Source: Prochlorococcus sp. AG-679-M10 (GTDB lineage Bacteria > Cyanobacteriota > Cyanobacteriia > PCC-6307 > Cyanobiaceae). From it: a stretch of DNA of 64,000 bases. Made by a program: the position numbers and the translations under genes. A model generated the notes under the pieces. The model did not search any database. It saw only the letters and a list, made by a program, of their open reading frames with translations, and was not told the origin of the DNA. The stretch spans positions 1-64,000 of the forward strand of contig QCUQ01000005.1 of NCBI GenBank assembly GCA_003210655.1. Direction: 5' to 3'. This document shows positions 47,449 to 56,728 of this stretch, piece by piece; the stretch's first letter is position 1; each line of letters starts with the position of its first letter.

Positions 47449-47587
47449 TAATAGAAGGTCAGCTTATATTTCAAGATTAGGAGAAAAAAAAGAAATCTCA
47501 CAAAAACTTCCTAAGTTGGTGCTTTTTGAAATATTATTTTTATATTGTATGTAAATTGAATGTAATTATTCATTACTTCAAAAATCT

Positions 47588-47660
47588 GGGGGTGTAGCAA
47601 TCTGGTGAATGCACCAAACTCATAATTTGGCTAAGGCGAGTTCGATCCTCGCCACCCCCA
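47588..47660 (+). tRNA. tRNA-Met (elongator, anticodon CAT)
   Basis: A 73-base cloverleaf. Acceptor arms GGGGGTG and CACCCCC pair fully, and the anticodon arm CCAAACTCATAATTTGG presents CAT. The T arm is GGCGAGTTCGATCCTCGCC. The anticodon stem lacks the three G-C pairs of initiator tRNA, and the D arm (AGCAATCTGGTGAATGC) does not look like an initiator. tRNA-Ile with a lysidine-modified CAT is less likely but not excluded. Confidence 0.92.
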
Positions 47661-47678
47661 TCAATAATTTGTTTTTGA

Positions 47679-48971
47679 ATGAAAATAACTTTACTATTCT
47701 TACTTTTGATATTTCCAGCTTTTTTTGCTGCAAGTGAACTCTCATTTTTATTAATAAGGCCAAGTAAAGTTTTAAGACTGATAGAAGAGAAAAAAAAAGG
47801 AGCATTTTCCATTTTAAAAATTCAAAAAAGATTCAGATCTTCCCTCATAGCATCTCAATTTGGAGTTACAATTTCTCTTATTGCCATTGGTTGGTTAGGT
47901 AAAGGTTTGGCGAATGATTTTTGGAATGAAATTAAATTTTCAAATCGAATATATGATCTCTTATTATTTTTGTTCATAGTGTTTATAGTCACTCTTATAT
48001 CTGGTCTTATTCCAAAAGCATTAGTAATTAATAATCCAGAGTCAGCTGCTTTGAGATTAACTACAATTTTTGATGCAGTTCGCAAAGGGATGCAGCCTGT
48101 TGTTTCTGTAATCGAATTTTTTGCAAGTGCTTGTTTAAGGTTATTTCATCTAAACAATAAATGGGATTCATTAAATTCCGTATTATCGGCTGGTGAATTA
48201 GAAACATTAATTGAAACAGATAATGTCACAGGATTAAAACCTGATGAGAAGAATATTTTAGAAGGTGTTTTTGCTTTAAAAGATACTCAAGTTAAAGAAG
48301 TAATGATTCCAAGATCTGAAATGGTAACTTTGCCAAAAAATATTACGTTTGCAGAACTTATGAAACAGGTGGATAAAACAAGGCATGCTCGCTTTTTTGT
48401 AATTGGTGAGTCACTAGATGATGTTTTAGGAGTTTTAGATTTACGTTATTTAGCAAAACCAATATCTAAGAGCGAAATGTCAGCAAATACATTACTAGAA
48501 CCTTTCCTTTTACCTGTGACAAAAGTTATAGAAACATGCTCATTAGCAGAGATATTACCTCTGGTTAGAGATTACAATCCATTTTTGCTAGTTGTCGATG
48601 AACATGGTGGGACTGAGGGACTTATCACTGCGGCTGATCTTACTGGAGAAATTGTTGGCGAAGAAATGCTGAATAGCAGAATGTATTCAGATATGAAAAT
48701 GTTGGATAATTTCTCTAAGAAGTGGTCAATTGCTGGCAAAGCAGAAATAATAGAAATCAACAAAAAGTTGGGGTGTTTTCTTCCAGAAGGAGCTGATTAT
48801 CATACTCTCGCGGGATTTCTTCTTGAAAAATTTCAAATGGTTCCAAAAATTGGAGATAGTTTAGATTTTAAAAATATAAAATTTGAAATAATTTCAATGT
48901 CAGGTCCAAAAATTGATCGTGTAAAAATATTTCTGCCAAAAAAGTTAAAATTGACATCCAATGAAGGATAA
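47679..48971 (+). CDS. CNNM/CorC-family membrane protein with CBS domains
   Basis: A 430-residue membrane protein of the hemolysin C/CorC type, linked to Mg or Co efflux. The N-terminal DUF21 (CNNM) domain has three to four helices (about 1-165). A pair of CBS domains follows (about 200-320; KEVMIPRSEMVTLPKNIT, VVDEHGGTEGLITAADL). The C-terminal CorC domain has LGCFLPEGADYHTLAGFLLE. It starts 18 bases after tRNA-Met. Confidence 0.88.
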   Translation: MKITLLFLLLIFPAFFAASELSFLLIRPSKVLRLIEEKKKGAFSILKIQKRFRSSLIASQFGVTISLIAIGWLGKGLANDFWNEIKFSNRIYDLLLFLFIVFIVTLISGLIPKALVINNPESAALRLTTIFDAVRKGMQPVVSVIEFFASACLRLFHLNNKWDSLNSVLSAGELETLIETDNVTGLKPDEKNILEGVFALKDTQVKEVMIPRSEMVTLPKNITFAELMKQVDKTRHARFFVIGESLDDVLGVLDLRYLAKPISKSEMSANTLLEPFLLPVTKVIETCSLAEILPLVRDYNPFLLVVDEHGGTEGLITAADLTGEIVGEEMLNSRMYSDMKMLDNFSKKWSIAGKAEIIEINKKLGCFLPEGADYHTLAGFLLEKFQMVPKIGDSLDFKNIKFEIISMSGPKIDRVKIFLPKKLKLTSNEG

Positions 48972-48998
48972 TAATTAGACATACATGAACTATAAGAT

Positions 48999-50003
48999 AT
49001 GAAACCAACCTCATCCTCAGTAAAGGTTGGAGTTATCGGAATAGGAAATATGGGATGGCATCATGCTCGTGTGCTTAGTTTGCTAAAAGATGCAGATTTA
49101 GTAGGGGTTGCTGATCCAAACGAAAACAGAGGTAAATTAGCAGTAGAGCAATTTCAATGTGAATGGTTTAGAGATTATCATGAACTTATTTCTAAAGTTG
49201 ATGCAATTTGTATTGCTGTCCCTACACTTCTTCATCACAAAGTAGGCCTAGATTGTCTTAAAGCAGGCGTTAATGTTCTTATTGAAAAACCCATTGCAGC
49301 TAATGAGTTAGAAGCAAAATCTTTAATAAATGCCTCTAAAATTAATAATTGTCTTTTGCAAGTTGGGCATATTGAAAGATTTAATCCTGCTTTTAGAGAG
49401 TTAAATAAAATAGTTCAAAATGAAGAGATTGTTGTTTTAGAGGCAAGAAGACACAGTCCTCATGCAGACAGAGCAAATGATGTATCAGTTGTCATGGATT
49501 TAATGATTCATGATATTGATCTAGTTCTTGAATTAGTTAATTCAAAAATACAGAAGTTAGCCGCTGTAGGAGGAAGAAATAGTGATGGCTTAATAGATTA
49601 TGTAAATGCTACTTTAGTTTTCAACAATAATATTATTGCAAGCTTGACTGCCAGCAAAATGAGTCATAAAAAAATTAGGAGTTTAAGTGCACATTGCCAG
49701 AATGGTCTTGTTGAAACGGACTTCTTAAATCATTCTCTACAAATACATAGAAAAGCACATGAATCCTATACAGCCGAGCATGGCGAGCTAGTTTATAGAA
49801 ATGATGGTTATGTTGAGGAAGTGAGCACAACTTCTATTGAACCTTTATATGCAGAGCTAGAACATTTTCTTAAATGCGTACAAGGTAAAGAAACTCCAGA
49901 AGTAGATGGAGAACAAGCCTCAAGAGCGTTGAAGATTGCAGATTTTATTGAGTGTGCGGTAGAAAACTCAGGAGATGCAATATCACTTGAAATACCTTTT
50001 TAA
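48999..50003 (+). CDS. Gfo/Idh/MocA-family oxidoreductase
   Basis: NAD(P)-dependent oxidoreductase of 334 residues. The Rossmann motif is GVIGIGNMGWHHARVL. The cofactor-linked EKPIAANELEA and the active-site region HIERFNPAFREL and MDLMIHDIDLVLEL follow, and the C-terminal alpha/beta domain is complete. The substrate (sugar, inositol-like or other) cannot be named. It converges on psbK. Confidence 0.85.
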   Translation: MKPTSSSVKVGVIGIGNMGWHHARVLSLLKDADLVGVADPNENRGKLAVEQFQCEWFRDYHELISKVDAICIAVPTLLHHKVGLDCLKAGVNVLIEKPIAANELEAKSLINASKINNCLLQVGHIERFNPAFRELNKIVQNEEIVVLEARRHSPHADRANDVSVVMDLMIHDIDLVLELVNSKIQKLAAVGGRNSDGLIDYVNATLVFNNNIIASLTASKMSHKKIRSLSAHCQNGLVETDFLNHSLQIHRKAHESYTAEHGELVYRNDGYVEEVSTTSIEPLYAELEHFLKCVQGKETPEVDGEQASRALKIADFIECAVENSGDAISLEIPF

Positions 50004-50016
50004 AAATAAATTTTTT

Positions 50017-50157
50017 TTATTTAAATCCAACCGCAGCTTGCCACACAAATACTAATAAAAAGAAAAATAAAGGTATTAAAGGAAGAACATCAACGGTTGG
50101 AGCGAAAGCCTTATATGCATCAGGCAATTCAGCGAATGTATTTAAAAGAGTGAGCAC
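50017..50157 (-). CDS. psbK: Photosystem II protein K
   Basis: A 46-residue photosystem II subunit. The product starts at GTG (50157), giving [20 protein letters not shown], with one membrane helix ([20 protein letters not shown]). ATG is not available, as stops lie upstream and GTG fits the known N-terminus. An AAGAAG tract sits just before the GTG. It lies 35 bases after tgt on the same strand, the order seen in Prochlorococcus and marine Synechococcus. Confidence 0.93.
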   Translation of the reverse strand: MLTLLNTFAELPDAYKAFAPTVDVLPLIPLFFFLLVFVWQAAVGFK

Positions 50158-50192
50158 CTTCTTAATAAATTGAGTAATTATATGTTAAGACG

Positions 50193-51311
50193 TTACCACG
50201 TATGGTGAGCAATAGAGGATCTTTTCCAAGGAGCGAAATCTATTGTAAAACAATTATCTTTAATTGCAGCAGAAATTGAATTTGTAAATCGAATTAGATG
50301 AGAAATATTATGGAGACTAATGAGAGTTAGTCCTAATATTTCATCATTTCTTACTAAATGATGCAAATAAGCACGAGAATAAGATTTACAAGTTTCACAT
50401 TTACAAGTTTTATCTATTGGAGAAAAATCATTTTTAAATCGAGCATTTCGCAAATTCAATCTTTCATCATTAAAAAATGCAGTCCCATGTCTTCCCAGTC
50501 TTGTAGGTAAAACACAGTCAAATATATCAAATCCTTTTGCAACAGCTAGAGAAATTTCTCTTAGAGAGCCTATTCCCATTAAATATCTTGGTTTATTTTT
50601 TGGTAAGAATTTCGGTACGTAATTAATTACACTATGTATTTCTTCGACTGCCTCTCCAACACTGACACCTCCTACAGCTATTCCAGGCAGATCAAAAGAA
50701 CTTGTAAATTTTGCGCTATGTTCTCTTAATTTTGGATACTTACCACCTTGAACTATACCGAATAATGCTTGATTTGATTTCTGATGAGTCTCAACACATT
50801 TTTGCAACCATGAATGAGTTCTTTGTAAAGAGTCCTCAATATCATTTTCGTTAGCTGTATGCGGAGGACAATGATCAAAAGCCATCGCAACATCCGAACC
50901 AAGATCCATTTGAATATGCATTACTTTTTCAGGTGATAAAAATACATGACTACCATCTCTTGGATTTTTAAATTCCACACCTTTATTAGAAATATTATTT
51001 AATTTGGCCAAACTAAAAACTTGATATCCACCTGAATCAGTAAGAATAGGCTTATCCCAATTCATAAACTTATGTATTCCACCAACTTCTTTAACTAGTT
51101 TTTCTCCAGGTTGCAGATGAAGATGGAAGGTATTTGAAAGAATCATTTCTGATCCTGTAGAAATTAACTGCTTAGATGAAATTCCTTTAACCGTTGCCAA
51201 AGTACCCACAGGCATAAATCTTGGAGTGTTCACCTGACCATTTGGGGTATAAAATATACCAGTTCTTGCCTCTGTATTACTGCAATTCGATTTAATTTCA
51301 AATTCAAACAC
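50193..51311 (-). CDS. tgt: Queuine tRNA-ribosyltransferase
   Basis: Replaces G34 with a queuosine precursor in tRNAs for Asp, Asn, His and Tyr, 372 residues. Active-site motifs are [19 protein letters not shown] and [12 protein letters not shown], and the nucleophile region is [18 protein letters not shown]. The zinc site is [17 protein letters not shown]. Divergent from cobS; psbK follows. Confidence 0.96.
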   Translation of the reverse strand: MFEFEIKSNCSNTEARTGIFYTPNGQVNTPRFMPVGTLATVKGISSKQLISTGSEMILSNTFHLHLQPGEKLVKEVGGIHKFMNWDKPILTDSGGYQVFSLAKLNNISNKGVEFKNPRDGSHVFLSPEKVMHIQMDLGSDVAMAFDHCPPHTANENDIEDSLQRTHSWLQKCVETHQKSNQALFGIVQGGKYPKLREHSAKFTSSFDLPGIAVGGVSVGEAVEEIHSVINYVPKFLPKNKPRYLMGIGSLREISLAVAKGFDIFDCVLPTRLGRHGTAFFNDERLNLRNARFKNDFSPIDKTCKCETCKSYSRAYLHHLVRNDEILGLTLISLHNISHLIRFTNSISAAIKDNCFTIDFAPWKRSSIAHHTW

Positions 51312-51329
51312 GATAATTTATAAAATTTT

Positions 51330-52151
51330 TTGATCCTTTTTTATCAATCTACTCTATTATTCATTAGGGAATCTATTTTTTATCTCATCAAAAAATATTT
51401 AATAAAAAATTTTGCCGGATCTTGGATTTTCTATACGACATTTCCAAAGATACCTTTAATTAATCCCGAATTTAAAAATATTGCACAATTTGCGCCGCCT
51501 TTAGGATTTTTTATTGGAACAATACAGAGTTATATTTTTATTTTTTTTAGTGTAAACTCTTGGTCTATTTATGCATCTGCTTTAATTTGTTTGGCTACAG
51601 GATATTTAATTACAGGGGGTCTACACCTCGATGGTTTAATGGATACTTTCGATGGTATTTTTGCGGGTAAAAAGAAACGTTTAAAAGCCATGAAAGACAG
51701 TAAAGTTGGATCCTTTGGCGTTCAATCTTTAGTTTTTATAACTTTAATTCAGATTGCTTGCATACTCAAAATTCAAAACCAAATAATTATTGTTTTGCCA
51801 ATATGCTTATTTTGGGGAAGATTTTCAAATTTATTTTTTATAGAAAAGTTTAAATATATGAGTTATAAGAAAAAATCCATTAGTCACAAAAAGTTTTGGA
51901 ATGGATTTAAAAAAGAATCTTTGATTTCCGTTGTTTTTCTTTTAATTTTCATCGTATATCAATTTGTTTCAATTACATCCCAAGCAATATTAATAAAATT
52001 TTTATTTCAAATTTTGATTGGTATTTTTTTTAGTTATTCTATTCCCAACATACTTGGGAATAAAATTGGAGGCTTCAATGGAGATGCCTGCGGTGCGAGT
52101 GTTGTACTAGTCGAAACTGCAATGTTATTTACGAATGCAATTCTTTTATAG
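51330..52151 (+). CDS. cobS: Adenosylcobinamide-GDP ribazoletransferase
   Basis: Integral-membrane enzyme joining the lower ligand to cobinamide-GDP in the last stage of (pseudo)cobalamin synthesis, 273 residues. It has about six helices and the CobS motifs SWIFYTTFPKIP, LATGYLITGGLHLDGLMDTFDG and MKDSKVGSFGVQ, with IGGFNGDACGASVV near the end. The start is unclear: TTG at 51330 is the only common start before the conserved region and leaves 18 bases to divergent tgt. The 3' end overlaps the opposing histidine kinase gene by 23 bases. Confidence 0.88.
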   Translation: MILFYQSTLLFIRESIFYLIKKYLIKNFAGSWIFYTTFPKIPLINPEFKNIAQFAPPLGFFIGTIQSYIFIFFSVNSWSIYASALICLATGYLITGGLHLDGLMDTFDGIFAGKKKRLKAMKDSKVGSFGVQSLVFITLIQIACILKIQNQIIIVLPICLFWGRFSNLFFIEKFKYMSYKKKSISHKKFWNGFKKESLISVVFLLIFIVYQFVSITSQAILIKFLFQILIGIFFSYSIPNILGNKIGGFNGDACGASVVLVETAMLFTNAILL

Positions 52152-53265
52152 GAAGTTCTAAATAGAAAATATTTTTCTTCTTAAGATTTTTTAATTCCTT
52201 AACATCATTAATTGAGGAGTTTTCAAGCAATCTCAACTCTCCTCCAATTTGTTTTGCTAATTTCCTCGCTAAAAAAAGTCCAACACCAGTGCCATCCTTC
52301 TTCTTAGCTGCTGATCCTCGAAAGCCTTTTTGAAAAATTTTCTCATTTTCAATTTTTGTTATTTTTTTACCATCATCAAATATACACAGACCTTTACTCA
52401 TAATGGTGAGTCCAATCTCAGCATCTTTTTGGGCGTATTTAAACGCATTTTCTAATAAATTGGCCACAATTTCAGCAATCACAGCATATTTAACCTTTAA
52501 TGGCGATAAAGTCCAATCTGGCCAAAGAGAAGGTTCAGTCCAATCTCTATTCTCTAAGTTCGCATTAGCTTTACCCCTTTCTAAAATTGGCCTCAATAGA
52601 CTCTCAACAGTTATTAGCTTTTTATTATCTAAATTTGGTGGTAATAATAATCTTTCCTCTCCAATTTCTAGAGGAAGTTGAATAGGTGAATTTAATTGAG
52701 CAAAAGAATCCATATAATTATTAATTTGTTTTTGCTCTATTATCATGCGTTCAACTATTTCAATAGAGTTATCATCTGAACCAAGTCTTTTTATTAATAA
52801 TTTTGCATATGTCCTAAGAGCAGCCAATGGATTCCTTAATTGATGGATTATGACATTAACCTGATTTTTTAAATAATTAATTTCTTCATTTTTATTTTGA
52901 CGTTCAAATTCAATAGAAACGCATTTAGCTAAAGATAGTGAAAGTGCTTTTAATCTAGAGTCAAGAGATACTGGCCAATTCCCCCCTTTCAAATCAGTTT
53001 CTACCCTGAGGACACCAAGTAAGATATCGTTTTCTTGAAGCGGGTACCATCTTCTGTTAGGAGAAGAAACTTTTAGTGAAGGATCATCTTCTACTGATAT
53101 TAGAAGCTTATCAATTTGTGGCCATTGACCAATTATTTCAAAAGATGCTTTAGTTCCTTGCTCAGTTGAAGCAAGATACATAACCAAATGAGTCACTCCC
53201 ATTGAGCAACCAAAACTCTCTAGCTGTTTAGTGATTAGTTCTTCAAATTTTTTTGAGAGCTTCAT
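52129..53265 (-). CDS. Two-component sensor histidine kinase (Hik2/CSK-like)
   Basis: A soluble sensor kinase of 378 residues with no membrane helix. The N-terminal part (about 1-120) looks like a GAF-type sensor. The dimerisation/phosphoacceptor region holds His141 in IIHQLRNPLAALRTYAKLLIKR, which closely resembles the cyanobacterial Hik2/chloroplast sensor kinase H-box. The ATPase domain has the N-box VANLLENAFKYA, G1 IFDDGKKI and G2 GTGVGLFLARKLAKQ. No response regulator is adjacent. The Hik2 name is by resemblance of the H-box, not by proof. Confidence 0.8.
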   Translation of the reverse strand: MKLSKKFEELITKQLESFGCSMGVTHLVMYLASTEQGTKASFEIIGQWPQIDKLLISVEDDPSLKVSSPNRRWYPLQENDILLGVLRVETDLKGGNWPVSLDSRLKALSLSLAKCVSIEFERQNKNEEINYLKNQVNVIIHQLRNPLAALRTYAKLLIKRLGSDDNSIEIVERMIIEQKQINNYMDSFAQLNSPIQLPLEIGEERLLLPPNLDNKKLITVESLLRPILERGKANANLENRDWTEPSLWPDWTLSPLKVKYAVIAEIVANLLENAFKYAQKDAEIGLTIMSKGLCIFDDGKKITKIENEKIFQKGFRGSAAKKKDGTGVGLFLARKLAKQIGGELRLLENSSINDVKELKNLKKKNIFYLELPIKELHS

Positions 53266-53333
53266 AATTAGTGAAATTTAAAAAAACCTGAAAAAGGACT
53301 TGTAAAATATGAAAAAAGTATTAAGATATATAA

Positions 53334-53411
53334 AGAGGTCTGACTTTAGCCAGCCTTAAATATGAATATTTAATCATATTTTAAGCTACATCAGGGGTTG
53401 ATGGGTCCTCT
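53334..53411 (+). promoter_or_regulatory. Structured leader or small RNA upstream of the DUF3155 gene
   Basis: Inside the 236-base spacer, an outer pairing AGAGG (53334-53338) with CCTCT (53407-53411) encloses a long hairpin, 53352-53387. That hairpin pairs AGC-TTAA-ATATGA with its complement, with two small bulges and an ATATTTAA loop. The segment is less AT-rich than its surroundings. It ends about 90 bases before the start codon. It may be a 5' leader element or a separate small RNA; no matching family is known to me. Confidence 0.4.
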
Positions 53412-53501
53412 ATGTAATTTAAGTGAATTCAAAATCACAGATATAAGATTAGTAAAAATTAATAAGGCTAATCTCATTAATAATTTCAGGAGTACCAATC
53501 A

Positions 53502-53870
53502 ATGTCAAAAAAGAGAAAAAGAATCAGCAGAAGAAGGTTGGCTGGCCAAAGAGTAATGGCACATGTTCCTATTTATCATATCGAAACTGGCAAACATAAA
53601 CCAGTTACAGCTGCAAGAAGATTTATAGCTGAAAATGCTTTGTCTGCTCCTTCAGTTTTCAATGTTCGAAGAAATGAACATACCACTGATAGGTTCTTTT
53701 GGGGAGAGAAAGGTTTATTTAGCGCCCAATATGCTGAAGAAAATCATTTTCTATTTCCATCATTAAAAGTAGTAGTTGAAGGGATTGGTGAAGAAAAAAT
53801 ATTTGAAGGTCTAGAACTTACTGCAGATGATTGGGAAGAGATTGAAGAATACGAATATGCTTTCGTTTAA
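53502..53870 (+). CDS. DUF3155 cyanobacterial protein
   Basis: A 122-residue protein of the cyanobacteria-specific DUF3155 family. Its N-terminus is strongly basic (SKKRKRISRRRLAGQRV), and the conserved core runs through HIETGKHKPVTAARRFI, RRNEHTTDRFFWGEKGLF and YAEENHFLFPSL. The C-terminus is acidic (ADDWEEIEEYEY). An AGGAG ribosome-binding site lies 10-15 bases before the ATG, unusual in this window. The basic tail suggests RNA or DNA binding, which is inference. Its stop overlaps the opposing esterase gene by 4 bases. Confidence 0.85.
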   Translation: MSKKRKRISRRRLAGQRVMAHVPIYHIETGKHKPVTAARRFIAENALSAPSVFNVRRNEHTTDRFFWGEKGLFSAQYAEENHFLFPSLKVVVEGIGEEKIFEGLELTADDWEEIEEYEYAFV

Positions 53871-54484
53871 AAAATATTATTTATATTCGAACTTATAAAA
53901 TTAATTAAATTTGAATCAATTTGATGGGATCCATCAAATTCTATTAATTCACAGAATTTAGAAGACTTACTTTTTACCGTTTCATGAATAATTCTTGAAG
54001 CATCTATTGGCACCACGTCATCAAATAAACCATGACTAACAATTAATGGTGGGCATTTCTCTCCTGGAGACCAGTTTGGGTGGGAATAACCACTACAAGC
54101 AACAATTAGTCCTAAATTTAACTTAAATCCTGCATCAATTGCCATAGCTGCACCCTGAGAAAAACCCAACAAAATTGTTTTTTCTATTGAAATCTTTTCA
54201 GTATCAAATTTCTTTAATGAACCTAAAAGTTTATTTACTTCAACCTCAGCCCCCTTCCAATCATGCGGGTATAGGTGATACCACTGTCTTCCCTGACCAC
54301 TTGGATGTGATCCAGAAGCCCTCAAAGAAATTACCTCAAAATCAAGATTTATTTTTTCTATAATCTCCTTTCCAAGTATTAAAAGGTCATCTGCATCGGC
54401 TCCCCAGCCATGTAGCAAAATTATTCTATGAGTTGCGGTTTCAGAACTAATCCCAACAAATTCATGATCAATATCATATTTCAT
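53867..54484 (-). CDS. Carboxylesterase/phospholipase, alpha/beta hydrolase
   Basis: Small serine esterase of the phospholipase/carboxylesterase group, 205 residues. The Ser nucleophile is in LLGFSQGAAMAIDAG. The Asp is in SHGLFDDVVPIDASR, and the His is in FDGSHQIDSNLI. The oxyanion strand is ILLHGWGADADDLL. No signal peptide. Natural substrate unknown. Divergent from purH, with 33 bases between starts. Confidence 0.85.
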   Translation of the reverse strand: MKYDIDHEFVGISSETATHRIILLHGWGADADDLLILGKEIIEKINLDFEVISLRASGSHPSGQGRQWYHLYPHDWKGAEVEVNKLLGSLKKFDTEKISIEKTILLGFSQGAAMAIDAGFKLNLGLIVACSGYSHPNWSPGEKCPPLIVSHGLFDDVVPIDASRIIHETVKSKSSKFCELIEFDGSHQIDSNLINFISSNINNIF

Positions 54485-54517
54485 GTTTATATTCTTAAGT
54501 AAGTAAACTTTTCAATA

Positions 54518-56071
54518 ATGTCACCATTAGCCTTAGTAAGTGTCTCTGATAAAAAAAATATAATCCCATTTTGTATAGAATTGGTAGAAAAATTTAATTA
54601 TAAAATTCTATCAAGTGGAGGCACTGCAAAACACCTAATGGAGGCAAAAATTCCAGTTATTAAAGTCGCAGATTTTACTAATTCTCCAGAAATACTTGGA
54701 GGAAGAGTTAAAACTTTACATCCAAAAATCCACGGAGGAATATTAGCTAATAGAACAGATGAGGAACATAAAAAAGATATAGAAGCTTACGATCTTGAAC
54801 TAATTGAATTAGTAGTGGTCAATTTATATCCTTTTAAGAAAACCGTTGAGAAGGGATCTAAATGGGAGGATGCTATTGAAAATATTGATATCGGAGGACC
54901 ATCAATGATTCGTTCTGCGGCTAAAAATCATAAAGATGTTTCCGTTTTGGTAGATCCTAGTCAATATCAAGAATTTCTTGAAGAGAGTAAAAAAGGGGAG
55001 TTAAAAGAAACATATAAAGCAAAATTAGCACTTGAAGCTTTTCAACATACGGCTGACTATGACACTGCGATATCTAATTGGATAAGAAAAGAAAGAGGTT
55101 TACAATCTTCCAAATATATTGAATCTTATCCACTAATCAAAACCTTAAGATATGGAGAGAATCCTCATCAAAAAGCTTTTTGGTATGGTTTAAATAATAT
55201 TGGATGGAACTCAGCAGAACAGTTACAAGGAAAAGAGTTAAGTTATAACAATCTATTGGATCTTGAGTCGGCACTTTCAACAGTTTTAGAATTTGGTTAT
55301 GAAGAAAAAGATGAATCTACAAAAGACACGTTTGCATCTGTTATTTTAAAACACAATAATCCTTGTGGTGCTTCTGTAGGTAATTCAGCCTCTCAAGCAT
55401 TTTTGAATGCTTTGAAATGTGACTCAATTAGTGCATTTGGAGGAATAGTTGCTTTTAATTCAAATGTGGACAGTGAAACCGCAATTAACCTCAAAGATAT
55501 TTTCTTAGAATGTGTCGTAGCTCCATCTTTTGATGCAGAGGCTTTAGAAATTTTAAAAATCAAAAAGAATTTAAGAATTTTAAAGTTTTCAAAAGATCAA
55601 ACCCCAGAAAAGAAACAAACTTCTACTAAATCAATAATGGGAGGATTACTCGTTCAAGACACTGATAATAGTGAAGAAAAAACTGAAAGTTGGATTTCAG
55701 TTACTAAAAAAATTCCAAGTACTCAGGATTATTTAGATTTGAGTTTTGCATGGAAAATTTGCAAACACGTTAAATCAAATGCCATTGTAATTGCAAAAAA
55801 TCAACAAACTCTTGGCATCGGAGCTGGCCAAATGAACAGGGTTGGAGCTTCAAAAATAGCTTTACAAGCTGCTAAAGAAAATGATTATGGAGGCGTTTTA
55901 GCAAGCGATGGTTTCTTCCCATTTGCAGATACAGTAGAGCTTGCTAATGAATATGGAATAAGCTCAATTATTCAACCAGGGGGAAGTATAAGGGATGAAG
56001 AAAGTATTGAAATGTGTAATCTAAAAGGTATTTCCATGGTATTTACGAAGAAGAGGCATTTTCTACACTAA
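54518..56071 (+). CDS. purH: Bifunctional AICAR transformylase / IMP cyclohydrolase
   Basis: Last two steps of purine synthesis to IMP, 517 residues. The N-terminal IMP-cyclohydrolase domain (about 1-200) has ILSSGGTAKHLMEAKIPV, GGRVKTLHPKIHGGIL and NIDIGGPSMIRSAAKNH. The C-terminal AICAR-transformylase domain has LRYGENPHQKAFWY, ILKHNNPCGASVG, SISAFGGIVAFN and LGIGAGQMNRVGASKIA. Both active sites look complete. Confidence 0.97.
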   Translation: MSPLALVSVSDKKNIIPFCIELVEKFNYKILSSGGTAKHLMEAKIPVIKVADFTNSPEILGGRVKTLHPKIHGGILANRTDEEHKKDIEAYDLELIELVVVNLYPFKKTVEKGSKWEDAIENIDIGGPSMIRSAAKNHKDVSVLVDPSQYQEFLEESKKGELKETYKAKLALEAFQHTADYDTAISNWIRKERGLQSSKYIESYPLIKTLRYGENPHQKAFWYGLNNIGWNSAEQLQGKELSYNNLLDLESALSTVLEFGYEEKDESTKDTFASVILKHNNPCGASVGNSASQAFLNALKCDSISAFGGIVAFNSNVDSETAINLKDIFLECVVAPSFDAEALEILKIKKNLRILKFSKDQTPEKKQTSTKSIMGGLLVQDTDNSEEKTESWISVTKKIPSTQDYLDLSFAWKICKHVKSNAIVIAKNQQTLGIGAGQMNRVGASKIALQAAKENDYGGVLASDGFFPFADTVELANEYGISSIIQPGGSIRDEESIEMCNLKGISMVFTKKRHFLH

Positions 56072-56072
56072 A

Positions 56073-56633
56073 TCAATTTGATTTTGGATAATAAGTGATT
56101 TTGTTTGTCTTACGAAGAAGTGCTAATCTTCCTGGTCCTGCACATAAGAAATAAAGAGAGATAGCTCCATATATGAATGAAAGTTCAAAAGCATAATTAT
56201 GACCTTCAACTACTGCTAATGGAAACCCCTCTAAACCTGTATCTAAAAGGTGAAAATAAACAGCAAATGCCATCGTAGAGAAAAGTCCAAGAGAGCTAAG
56301 TCTTGCAAAAATTCCTAATGCTAATCCTAACGGGCAAACTAATTGAGTAATAGCGGCTCCATAGGTCCAAAGAACAGGGTCGCCTGGTAAAAATGGGAAA
56401 TATTTGCCTACAACAAATTCTCCAAAGCCTTGCGGATCTTGAAGCTTTTCCAAGCCATGATGAATCATCAAAACACTAAAACCAATCCTTAAAATAAATA
56501 TAGATAATTCTCCTAATATGTTGACTTCTGAATTTGTGGAGGGATTAGCAACAACAACCTCGACCTTTTGAGGAGCCTTTGAAGCATTCATTTTGGCTGT
56601 TTGATCTTGATTAGATTGTCTTGTGTCTTCCAT
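56073..56633 (-). CDS. DoxX-family membrane protein
   Basis: A 186-residue membrane protein with four likely helices. The DoxX core includes LRIGFSVLMIHHGLEKLQDPQGFGEF (read as motif ends LRIGFS and DPQGFGEF) and GLALGIFARLSSLGLFSTM. A hydrophilic N-terminus of about 45 residues precedes it. DoxX proteins are linked to sulfur or redox reactions at the membrane, but the role here is unknown. It converges on purH with one base between stops. Confidence 0.85.
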   Translation of the reverse strand: MEDTRQSNQDQTAKMNASKAPQKVEVVVANPSTNSEVNILGELSIFILRIGFSVLMIHHGLEKLQDPQGFGEFVVGKYFPFLPGDPVLWTYGAAITQLVCPLGLALGIFARLSSLGLFSTMAFAVYFHLLDTGLEGFPLAVVEGHNYAFELSFIYGAISLYFLCAGPGRLALLRKTNKITYYPKSN

Positions 56634-56728
56634 ACATCAAGTAAATTTTTAATTATTCTAGATAATAACGTAGATCTTTAGGTGATATGTATTTAATAAA
56701 GTTAAAAATTAAGCAGAAAAATTAATAT

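Noticed and set aside
47588..47660. tRNA with CAT anticodon as initiator Met or lysidine Ile
   Set aside because: The anticodon stem lacks the initiator G-C triplet; nothing visible favours Ile. Elongator Met is the best call, though Ile is not excluded.
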